Numbered from the stretch's first letter, positions 1 to 5,186 are shown. The stretch: 5,186 nucleotides of DNA from Deltaproteobacteria bacterium (GCA_031278835.1 JAITJP010000266.1:1-5186), one strand, 5' to 3'. Numbers and translations are program-made. Notes: generated from the sequence alone by a model not told the origin.

Positions 1-2
1 AA

Positions 3-1979
3 GTATGGGAAATCGCGGCCGAAAAGCGAAAGGATCGTCAAAATCGCCGAGCCCTGGCCGCCAAAGACCCTTTAGGGCAAGAAGAAAAAACCCCGGTTGA
101 AGAAAAAGCTCCGGTTGAAGAAAAAAGCCCGGTGCCCCAAAGACCCAATGGGCCTTGGTCTGGAGCGGCCTATACCATGACCGAGGAAGAGCTAAATTCC
201 AAGAAAGTCAGAAGAAAAAAGAAAAAGGCGGTAGGGCCAAGTCAAAAAACCAATACCGACCAAGCCAAACCAGAGCAAGCCAAAAAACCGGAACAAGCCA
301 AAAAACCGGAAAATAAAGCCAAAGCTGGCCAGGAAAAAACGGTAAGGATCCAAATACTTGGTAGCGCCGAAAAAGCGACTGAAACCTTGTCGGAAAAGGC
401 CGATGGAGCCGGGGGGGAGAAAAAGCCCTGGGGGAAGAAAAGGGGTCGTAAAAAGAAAGTCGCGGAAAAAGTTGATCAAAGCCAGAAAACTGATGAGAGC
501 TTAGAGCCCAGAAAAAATTACCTTAGAGGCGATGTAAAGGTGACGCCTATACCGACAAAGCTCATGGATATCAAGGAACTTAATGATATCCAGCGGGTTA
601 TGGAAGATAACCGCCAGGCCAGGATTTTGTCTGACCAGATGGCCCATGGAGAGCTAAAGGCTCGCTCCGAGAGCCCGGCTGAAGGGCTATTGGAAGACGA
701 GCTTGAAGCTTTGGTCGATCCTTCTGACCCGGAGATGATTTCCTCGGATGAGCTTAGGCTAAAAACGGTCAATAGAATCGTCATCTCCCTATGTCGGCCA
801 GGCCTGCATTTAAGCGGGGTTAGCCGGTGGGATAGGGTTAAAGGCATCTGCGTTGACGCCCTGGGCACTTCTTGGGCCGCCGATGATTCTTTCTCTCGTT
901 TTTTGATGGAAACCAAAAGGGTCTGCGATTATCAGCTAAATCTCATAAAGAATTTGCAGACAAGTAACAGAAAACCCGATTGGAATCGCCGCGAGGTCAG
1001 CGTCAACAATAGTCTGCTTTTGATAATCGACGCCGGAAAACAGCTTGACTACGACGGCTATGTCTTTCGCAGAAAAGGCGACGACGAAATGACTTACGAT
1101 TACTTACCCCTGGTTAACGGCGGCCTGGACGGAAAGGTCCAGAAAAACAACATCGTCACCTTGGCCGGAGTCGAGTTAAAGGAGATACGTTTAGCCGAGG
1201 CTAACGAGATCCCCAAAGGCTACGGGGTTCTCAAACGAGGCACCTTGGAACTCTTGAATACTTTCAAAGACGAACAAAACGCCAGTGATTTCGCTTACTC
1301 ACTGGGCCGCATGGATACCCCCATGCTTCGTAAGTATCAAGCCCAAGAGTTCAAGGCTCAGTTTAATCAGCGCCTCTTGGTCAAAGATGGCCTGCCCAGG
1401 ACTTTGCCCACCGAGGCCGATCTGATTGGACTTAACCAAAAAATCGCCAATCGGGGTCAACCCACGGTCAAAGGCTCTATAACCCCGGAGCCCCAACTTG
1501 ACCAAAATAACCCCAGAGAAACTACTCCCAATGAGATCGCCCATGAAAGGTTCGAGCCCAAGGAGGAAATCGCTGGAAAAGGAGTAGGACAAATAGCCAT
1601 GCGAAAAAGAAATCTAAAAACTGACCCAGCCGGTGGCCAAGACACTGGCCCAACCAGTGCCCAAGACACTGGTAAAGAAATGGGCGTGGAGGAAGCCATT
1701 AGGAAAAACAGATCGGCAAAGCGCAGGTTCAAAGCGGAATTTGTGCAAGCCGAAAGTTTTCTAAGAAACCATGTGCTGATAGGTTCCGTGCCCTATCAAC
1801 CCAATCCCGCGTTGACCGAGGAGGAAAATCAACTGGTCCGGGATGAAGGGGAACAAATGCACGAGAACGTCAGGGAAATATTGGGTTTGACCAATAAAGA
1901 AACCAAGCTTAATCCCGACGAGACCGAAGATTCCGAAGAAAATCCCAACCCTGATGGGCCCAGGCCCACCATGAGATAA
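3..1979 (+). CDS. Lysine-rich protein of unknown function, 5'-truncated by the window
   Basis: I do not recognise this family. The frame is open from base 3, so the true start probably lies upstream. GTG 132 and ATG 177 (a GGAG lies at 162-165, 11 nt before it) are possible internal starts, but the codons before them have the same Lys/Glu-rich composition and an in-frame PVEEK hexapeptide repeat, which favours one longer gene. Of the 658 visible residues, roughly 1-175 are basic and low in complexity (VRRKKKK, a KPEQAK repeat, KKRGRKKK) and are probably disordered. Residues about 180-465 have normal hydrophobic patterning and look folded. A polar linker with two QDTG copies follows, then a probably helical segment at about 570-630 and an acidic end (ETEDSEEN). 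No signal peptide, membrane segment or nucleotide-binding motif is visible. The basic tail suggests nucleic-acid contact; that is inference. A hairpin 27 nt past the stop probably ends the transcript. Confidence 0.88.
   Translation, partial: VWEIAAEKRKDRQNRRALAAKDPLGQEEKTPVEEKAPVEEKSPVPQRPNGPWSGAAYTMTEEELNSKKVRRKKKKAVGPSQKTNTDQAKPEQAKKPEQAKKPENKAKAGQEKTVRIQILGSAEKATETLSEKADGAGGEKKPWGKKRGRKKKVAEKVDQSQKTDESLEPRKNYLRGDVKVTPIPTKLMDIKELNDIQRVMEDNRQARILSDQMAHGELKARSESPAEGLLEDELEALVDPSDPEMISSDELRLKTVNRIVISLCRPGLHLSGVSRWDRVKGICVDALGTSWAADDSFSRFLMETKRVCDYQLNLIKNLQTSNRKPDWNRREVSVNNSLLLIIDAGKQLDYDGYVFRRKGDDEMTYDYLPLVNGGLDGKVQKNNIVTLAGVELKEIRLAEANEIPKGYGVLKRGTLELLNTFKDEQNASDFAYSLGRMDTPMLRKYQAQEFKAQFNQRLLVKDGLPRTLPTEADLIGLNQKIANRGQPTVKGSITPEPQLDQNNPRETTPNEIAHERFEPKEEIAGKGVGQIAMRKRNLKTDPAGGQDTGPTSAQDTGKEMGVEEAIRKNRSAKRRFKAEFVQAESFLRNHVLIGSVPYQPNPALTEEENQLVRDEGEQMHENVREILGLTNKETKLNPDETEDSEENPNPDGPRPTMR
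93..128 (+). repeat. Two tandem 18-nt units encoding PVEEK(A/S)
   Basis: Units at 93-110 and 111-128 are nearly identical (CCGGTTGAAGAAAAAG plus two bases) and are followed by a partial third CCGGTG. Each encodes the hexapeptide P-V-E-E-K-x in the frame of the lysine-rich protein. This supports the frame being coding upstream of GTG 132. Confidence 0.85.
261..311 (+). repeat. Tandem 18-nt units encoding (K)KPEQAK
   Basis: Two perfect 18-nt copies (CAAGCCAAAAAACCGGAA) lie at 276-293 and 294-311, preceded by a 15-nt variant at 261-275. They encode a KPEQAK-type hexapeptide in the basic N-terminal region. The period matches that of the repeat at 93-128, but the unit is different, which suggests slippage-driven growth of a disordered tail. 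Confidence 0.85.
1637..1672 (+). repeat. 12-bp direct repeat encoding QDTG twice, with an inverted copy between
   Basis: CCAAGACACTGG occurs at 1637-1648 and 1661-1672. CCAGTG at 1654-1659 is the inverse of CACTGG in both copies, so the segment can fold into a 6-bp hairpin with either one. In protein it gives two QDTG copies in the linker between the core and the C-terminal helical part. Confidence 0.7.
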
Positions 1980-2006
1980 GCCAGGCCAGAAAAAAATAAC
2001 CTTAAC

Positions 2007-2060
2007 CCTCCGGTTGGCTTGTTTTTGGGCCAGCCGGAGGATCAAAAAAGGCGATTTTTT
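2007..2060 (+). terminator. Hairpin and T-run, probable terminator after the lysine-rich gene
   Basis: Arms at 2007-2018 (CCTCCGGTTGGC) and 2029-2040 (GCCAGCCGGAGG) pair over 12 bp with one G-U wobble, around a 10-nt loop. The stem starts 27 nt after the stop at 1979. The T-run (2055-2060) does not follow the stem directly. It is the 3' arm of a second A6/T6 hairpin (2044-2060), so this is not a canonical terminator. A run of A at 1990-1996 on the other side would give U-run potential on the minus strand as well. Confidence 0.65.
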
Positions 2061-2112
2061 CTTGGTTAATTTTGGTTTTTTTGCGAAAAAAAACTTAAAC
2101 CCATAAACCTAT

Positions 2113-2117
2113 AAAGG
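2113..2117 (+). promoter_or_regulatory. Ribosome binding site AAAGG for the topoisomerase-like gene
   Basis: AAAGG ends 8 nt before ATG 2126, a good distance but only a moderate match to the Shine-Dalgarno consensus. No other start codon competes nearby, so it supports 2126 as the start. The stretch before it (2061-2112) is A/T-rich, but I see no convincing -35/-10 pair. Confidence 0.6.
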
Positions 2118-2125
2118 TAAGTCAA

Positions 2126-3832
2126 ATGCGTCGAGTTAAAAGAAATGTTGTCTACATAGTCTGGGGCAAACAGCTAATGGACAAGGTCAGGAAAGTCGCC
2201 GGCCCAAACGACACGGTTATGGCCGGCCCGATGAGGCTGAGCGATTGGCCCCTTGGGGTGGCCTTAGACTATCCCCAAGACCAAAAAAGTCTACCCTTGC
2301 CCAATAAGGCCCAAATCGAGCTTTTAAAAAGCCTTCAGGCCGGGTTAGACATCTTAAGGGAAGTGACCTTCGTTTACCCTCCGGGGCTGCAAATGGAGGC
2401 CTTGGCCTTAAGGCTCAAAAAAGCCCTGAATCTAAAATTTGGCCTCATGGCCACCTTAACCGACTTTCGGCCTCAAGGGGTGGAAAGCGCTTTAAAGGGG
2501 GCCAAGCCCTTAAATTGGAACTTGGCCAACTTCCAGGAAGCCAGGTTGAGCTTACAAAACCAAGCCGAAACCATCATGGAATATTTTTTCAAGGAGCTGG
2601 GCTTGGATCTGCCTTTTTCCACCAGCATGTCTCCGGTTCTTAACGTTTTATCCCATTACCGCGAGATCCAAGAATGTCCCGAGGAAAAGCGCCCCATCGT
2701 CCTTAAGGTTGAGTCATTTCCGCTAGAGGAAGGCCTTTACGACATAGGCAAATACGGCTTGTCCTTTGGCACCCTTAGGTCGCCCAACTGGCTTAACAAA
2801 GCCAGTTTCGTGGTTAAGGAAGCCGAGGCCAAAAGAATCCTCAGTTTTTTTGAAATCGATGAAGACTTTTTTGAGGTCCACGCCCAGGTGGAAGGAAAAA
2901 AACTCTACACCATCACCGCCGTTGAAAAAGAAACCGAACCCTTTGATATCCTGGGCCTGGCCGCTGCCGCTCAGCAAAAACACGAATTGTCGGTCTCGGA
3001 AACCCTTTATTGGCTGGAGTATCTCTTCATGGAAGGTTACATAAACTGGCCTTTTGAGAGTTTGGACCTTCAGCCCGTGCCGGTCTATTCCAATGACACT
3101 AGGGTGACTGACCTAGCCTATCGGCCCAGGCTTCAAGGACCATCCATAAGGGTTTTTGACCCCAAAGACCTAAACTGCCTGACCGAGCCGGCCAAAACCC
3201 TCTTCGCCCTTATCTGTAAACGGGCCGGCCAATCGGGCAAAAAAGGCTCCAAAGCCAAAGAGGCCCCAGAAGTTAACCCCTTAAGCGAGGTCATCAGCTA
3301 CACCCGAAAGAGTCAAAAGGGCTATCAGTCCATAAAAATCGCCCTGACCCCCGAGGAAGTCAAAAGAATTCACTCGGAACCCATCAGTCGGCTGCTCAAT
3401 AACCTCAAGACCAAAGACTACGATTCTTTCTTAAAGTCGCCTTACGATCCAACCATTTGGGCCATCGCCGCGGAACTCTCCTCCAAGGGCATCATGAGCC
3501 TTAAATCCGTAAACGGTGGCGTAAACAAACTGGAAAGAAAACAATGCCTTACCGAGATCGGCGGCCACGTCATGGCCACCAAGCGCGGCCGGGTCTTCGA
3601 TAAGATCCTCTCCCATATGAGCTTAGCCAATCCGGAAAACCTTCGCCAGGTTGAACTGGAACTCTACAAGACTTCCTTTGAGCCCTGCTCCAGCATGGAT
3701 CTTGACGAGGCTCTACGGGAGATTTTTGACAAATCCATGGAAGAGGCCAAGTCTATCCTAGGCGACCAGGTCTATCTCAAAAACATGTGTTCCATGTTCG
3801 ATGACCCTTACGGCCTATCGCCAAGGCTGTAA
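2126..3832 (+). CDS. DNA topoisomerase IA-like protein with all catalytic signatures substituted (predicted pseudoenzyme)
   Basis: This 568-residue protein matches the type IA topoisomerase core when compared from memory with E. coli TopA. Residues 9-26 align without gaps to the Toprim start (LVIVESPAK...YLG), with W13 in place of the catalytic Glu. Residues 31-42 match the GHIRDLP block with His changed to Arg, keeping DxP. Residues 82-97 match the DxDxEGE block, with P85, G87 and Q89 replacing the three acidic residues and E91 and A92 kept. Residues 111-148 match domain IV, keeping LN(x4)NxQxAR. At 164-181 the GRVQ block has lost its Arg. Residues 272-312 match PF(x4)L...GYITYMRTDS, but read GYINWPFES: W308 replaces the active-site Tyr and F310 the following Arg. 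GPSIR at 338-342 replaces HEAIR. LTEIGG (475-480) fits the C-terminal lobe. There are no CxxC zinc fingers. DNA cleavage and religation should be impossible; DNA binding may remain. The fold assignment is strong; the function is unknown. Confidence 0.88.
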   Translation: MRRVKRNVVYIVWGKQLMDKVRKVAGPNDTVMAGPMRLSDWPLGVALDYPQDQKSLPLPNKAQIELLKSLQAGLDILREVTFVYPPGLQMEALALRLKKALNLKFGLMATLTDFRPQGVESALKGAKPLNWNLANFQEARLSLQNQAETIMEYFFKELGLDLPFSTSMSPVLNVLSHYREIQECPEEKRPIVLKVESFPLEEGLYDIGKYGLSFGTLRSPNWLNKASFVVKEAEAKRILSFFEIDEDFFEVHAQVEGKKLYTITAVEKETEPFDILGLAAAAQQKHELSVSETLYWLEYLFMEGYINWPFESLDLQPVPVYSNDTRVTDLAYRPRLQGPSIRVFDPKDLNCLTEPAKTLFALICKRAGQSGKKGSKAKEAPEVNPLSEVISYTRKSQKGYQSIKIALTPEEVKRIHSEPISRLLNNLKTKDYDSFLKSPYDPTIWAIAAELSSKGIMSLKSVNGGVNKLERKQCLTEIGGHVMATKRGRVFDKILSHMSLANPENLRQVELELYKTSFEPCSSMDLDEALREIFDKSMEEAKSILGDQVYLKNMCSMFDDPYGLSPRL

Positions 3833-3875
3833 AGCAAAAGGGTAAAGCAAGGTCGTAAATCTTAGGCCGTAAAGC
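3825..3875 (+). repeat. Four-copy iteron-like repeat, core GTAAA(G/T)C, period 13-14 nt
   Basis: GTAAAGC occurs at 3829-3835, 3842-3848 and 3869-3875, with GTAAATC at 3855-3861, giving spacings of 13, 13 and 14 nt. Three copies are preceded by GG(C/T)(C/T). The first copy contains the stop codon (3830-3832) of the topoisomerase-like gene. The spacing is regular enough to suggest a binding-site array or a decayed tandem duplication, but the copies are short. Confidence 0.5.
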
Positions 3876-3934
3876 CTTTCAACCCAAAGCGGCAGAAAAA
3901 GCCGACTTAAAAAAAAATTTAACACACGCGAGTT

Positions 3935-3951
3935 CCGGGCCAATGGTCCGG
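3935..3951. repeat. 7-bp inverted repeat, 3-nt loop
   Basis: CCGGGCC (3935-3941) pairs with GGTCCGG (3945-3951) with one G-U pair around AAT. No T-run follows, so it is not an obvious terminator. Confidence 0.5.
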
Positions 3952-3976
3952 CGGTGCCCATCCAAAACCTCCAGTT

Positions 3977-3992
3977 CCCGGCAATCGCCGGG
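3977..3992. repeat. 6-bp perfect G/C inverted repeat, 4-nt loop
   Basis: CCCGGC (3977-3982) and GCCGGG (3987-3992) are perfectly complementary around AATC. It is compact and stable, and no T-run follows. Confidence 0.5.
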
Positions 3993-4019
3993 CCTTCCAA
4001 GCTCAGGGCTTAAAGCTCA

Positions 4020-4043
4020 GGAAAAATCTGGTGAAATTTTTCC
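4020..4043. repeat. 8-bp perfect inverted repeat GGAAAAAT/ATTTTTCC
   Basis: Arms at 4020-4027 and 4036-4043 flank the 8-nt loop CTGGTGAA. The second arm carries T5, which gives it a weak terminator look, but the stem is mostly A-T. It overlaps the second copy of AAGCTCAGG by two bases. Confidence 0.5.
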
Positions 4044-4102
4044 AAAAGCGCACTTAGGCCCCAGGTCAGTACATAAATCTCCATCATTACTTAGGTAAAA
4101 GG

Positions 4103-4143
4103 CGTCCATGGCCATGGGCCGCTAAGCCCATGGCCAAAAGACG
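4103..4143. repeat. Strong stem-loop, perfect 11-bp arms plus an outer 4-bp helix
   Basis: TGGCCATGGGC (4109-4119) and GCCCATGGCCA (4126-4136) pair perfectly around CGCTAA. CGTC (4103-4106) and GACG (4140-4143) extend the stem across a small 2/3-nt internal loop. Each arm also contains the self-palindrome CCATGG. It is followed by TGTCAATTTTA, which has only a short T-run. It may be a terminator for the topoisomerase-like transcript, an RNA element or a protein-binding site; the sequence does not decide. Confidence 0.65.
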
Positions 4144-4220
4144 TGTCAATTTTAAAGAGTATTTACTGAAAACCATAAAAAATTAAAAATAAATTTTTTT
4201 TAAAAATAAAATTTAGTTTA
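4144..4220 (+). promoter_or_regulatory. Very A/T-rich tract, likely promoter region of the membrane-protein gene
   Basis: This stretch of about 77 bp is almost all A and T, with runs such as T8 (4194-4201), in contrast to its G/C-rich flanks. A weak -35/-10 candidate is TTTACT (4162-4167) with TAAAAA (4184-4189), spacer 16. It sits about 80-160 nt before the TTG start, a suitable place for a promoter with an UP-like element. A duplex-unwinding role is an alternative. No specific promoter can be called with confidence. Confidence 0.35.
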
Positions 4221-4290
4221 CCCCGGCCAAGGGGTCGTTTCCAGGTCAAGGCCGGCGGCCAGAAACAAACGGTAATTTAAGCGCCGGTTA

Positions 4291-4295
4291 GGAGG
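4291..4295 (+). promoter_or_regulatory. Consensus ribosome binding site GGAGG that sets a TTG start
   Basis: GGAGG ends 7 nt before TTG 4303, an optimal spacing. Between the in-frame stop at 4273-4275 and the hydrophobic segment there is no in-frame ATG or GTG, so this site fixes TTG 4303 as the start of the membrane-anchored protein. Confidence 0.85.
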
Positions 4296-4302
4296 ACTTA
4301 TT

Positions 4303-5186
4303 TTGTCAGCACCAAATATCTCATTAAGGCCGAAGAAATTGGTACCCTTTGGCCAAATATCATCCGCCGACCAAGGCCTTTTGAATTCAAACCCAGGGGC
4401 GATCGATTCATCCAATCGCGTAAAAACTGCCCAATTAAATCAATTGGTCAAACTCCCGGAAAAAGTTAACCAATCGAGCCAAGAAAAACTCCCCAAAAAA
4501 GTAAAGCTCGCGGCCAAAGCGAAAACCAGCCGCTCTTACTTACTAAACTTTTTGGCCGTTTTACTGCTATTTGTGGTTATTTCCGGCTGCCGGGATAGTT
4601 ATGTCGATGATCTCCTGCCCCAAGTGGCTAGCCAGATTAACTTAAATTCTTTCTTAAAAGTTCTTCGCCCCCAAGCCAAGCCCCGCCAGGCCAAAGCCCA
4701 GAACCCTGACCAGGCCGGTTCCTCAGAACTGGCCTCTGGCCAGTCCTCGGCCGCCCCGACCGACCCTGAGCCTGACCCAGCCTCGGCCCAAGCTCCAGGT
4801 CCAAACCAGGCCCCAAGTCATGAGCCAAGTCAGGCTCTTGGCCTGGCCACTGGCCAGGACCAGGCTTACGACTCAAGTCTGACCGTTCTAACCAGTCCGG
4901 CCATTCTTTCGGCCAATTCCGAAAGCGATCTCTTGTTGACCTTTCTTAAAAACTCAGAACCTCTGGCCGGGGCCATGTTGAGTTTTGATCAAAGCGCCCA
5001 TTGGCCCAACCTAAGATCCAGCCCCAGGCGCCTGGACCAAAACGGTCAGATCGCTTTAAAGGGCTTAATGACCATGGGCCCGGGACTAATTCCCTTAACC
5101 GGACAAGTTTCCGGGCAAACTTTCGCCATCCCCTTGGAACTAAGGGCTAGAATCTATTCCCTAAAAGTCACCACCCTGACGGCCAA
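4303..5186 (+). CDS. Membrane-anchored, lipobox-containing protein with an Ig-like domain, 3'-truncated by the window
   Basis: TTG 4303 follows a consensus GGAGG and opens a frame that is still open at the window end (294 codons seen). Residues 1-78 are hydrophilic and become basic just before the membrane segment (LPKKVKLAAKAKTSR). Residues 79-95 form one hydrophobic helix (YLLNFLAVLLLFVVISG) ending in ISGC, a lipobox-like site with Cys at 96. Residues about 97-192 are a Pro/Gln/Ala/Ser-rich linker without obvious structure. Residues from about 193 have the alternating pattern of a bacterial Ig-like (Big/invasin-type) or carboxypeptidase-regulatory-like beta domain, with LAGAMLSF and a DQNGQIAL turn typical of such folds. 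It is probably anchored in the envelope facing the periplasm or outside. The 78-residue extension before the anchor is far too long for a normal lipoprotein signal, so it may be a single-pass protein of TonB/VirB10-like topology instead. The exact function is unknown. It is probably transcribed from its own promoter in the A/T-rich tract. Confidence 0.85.
   Translation, partial: MSAPNISLRPKKLVPFGQISSADQGLLNSNPGAIDSSNRVKTAQLNQLVKLPEKVNQSSQEKLPKKVKLAAKAKTSRSYLLNFLAVLLLFVVISGCRDSYVDDLLPQVASQINLNSFLKVLRPQAKPRQAKAQNPDQAGSSELASGQSSAAPTDPEPDPASAQAPGPNQAPSHEPSQALGLATGQDQAYDSSLTVLTSPAILSANSESDLLLTFLKNSEPLAGAMLSFDQSAHWPNLRSSPRRLDQNGQIALKGLMTMGPGLIPLTGQVSGQTFAIPLELRARIYSLKVTTLTA

Larger units (their letters stand above)
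3833..4302. other. 470-bp structured intergenic region without a credible gene
   Basis: No reading frame here has both a ribosome binding site and convincing protein composition. In order it holds the end of the GTAAAGC array, an A9 tract (3909-3917), hairpins at 3935-3951, 3977-3992, 4020-4043 and 4103-4143, a 9-bp direct repeat AAGCTCAGG (3999-4007 and 4013-4021), an A/T-rich tract (4144-4220) and a leader with small G/C hairpins, including ACCCC/GGGGT at 4220-4235. It could combine the 3' end of the upstream transcript with the promoter and leader of the membrane-protein gene. A structured RNA or a replication-type region is also possible. Confidence 0.6.

Noticed and set aside
132..134. 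GTG as the true start of the lysine-rich protein
   Set aside because: The frame is open from base 3 with the same repeat-bearing composition, and no ribosome binding site precedes this GTG; the real start is probably outside the window.
261..311. Short direct repeats as a CRISPR array
   Set aside because: The units abut without spacers and encode an in-frame hexapeptide; this is a coding tandem repeat.
2081..2115. A sigma70-type promoter (TTGCGA with TAAACC or TATAAA) before the topoisomerase-like gene
   Set aside because: The -10 match is poor at proper spacing, and TATAAA overlaps the ribosome binding site, so no promoter can be called.
2126..3832. Decaying pseudogene of a topoisomerase
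   Set aside because: No stop or frameshift in 568 codons, a ribosome binding site is present, and fold residues are preserved; a maintained inactive homologue fits better.
3815..4000. 61-codon minus-strand ORF overlapping the end of the topoisomerase-like gene
   Set aside because: No recognisable domain, no supporting ribosome binding site and it overlaps the array and stop region; composition looks like chance.
3943..4098. 51-codon + strand ORF in the intergenic region
   Set aside because: No Shine-Dalgarno sequence, Ser/Pro-rich nondescript product, and it runs through several hairpins.
4218..4415. 65-codon minus-strand ORF over the start of the membrane protein
   Set aside because: Shadow of the better supported + strand gene, which has a consensus ribosome binding site, a membrane helix and a domain.
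4637..4876. 79-codon minus-strand Gly/Pro-rich ORF
   Set aside because: It is the antisense of the Pro/Gln/Ala linker of the + strand gene; the low complexity explains the open frame.

Overview
The window holds three protein-coding regions, all on the + strand. The first runs in from upstream and lacks its 5' end. The second is complete. The third runs off the 3' end. The genes have bacterial features: Shine-Dalgarno sequences, GTG/TTG-type starts, hairpin terminator candidates and a lipobox-like membrane anchor. Base composition is intermediate, with many GGCC words and A-rich stretches, and no host can be named from this sequence. An uncultured Gram-negative bacterium, possibly Desulfobacterota-like, is only a guess.

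Layout: (1) About 3-1979 encodes a protein that I do not recognise. It has a long lysine-rich, low-complexity N-terminal part with short tandem repeats and an AT-hook-like KRGRK patch, a predicted folded core, and an acidic tail. (2) 1980-2125 is a spacer with a strong 12-bp hairpin just after the stop codon, an A/T-rich stretch and a modest ribosome binding site. (3) 2126-3832 encodes a 568-residue protein that aligns over most of its length with the core of type IA DNA topoisomerases, but every catalytic signature I can locate is substituted. The Toprim glutamate is Trp, the DxDxE acidic triad is Pro/Gly/Gln, and the active-site tyrosine is Trp. (4) 3833-4302 is a 470-bp non-coding region with a regular 13-14 nt repeat, several hairpins including a perfect 11-bp one, and a very A/T-rich tract. 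(5) 4303-5186 starts at a TTG behind a textbook GGAGG and encodes a membrane-anchored protein with a cytoplasmic-type N-terminal extension, a lipobox-like Cys, a Pro/Gln/Ala-rich linker and an Ig-like domain.

The main result is the topoisomerase IA-like protein with both active-site halves erased. Its frame is intact for 568 codons and the fold-defining residues survive, so it reads as a maintained pseudoenzyme rather than a decaying gene. It lies next to a gene for a protein with a highly basic, DNA-binding-like N-terminus. A joint role in DNA binding or architecture is a reasonable hypothesis, but nothing in the sequence proves it. The third gene looks like an independent envelope gene with its own upstream control region.
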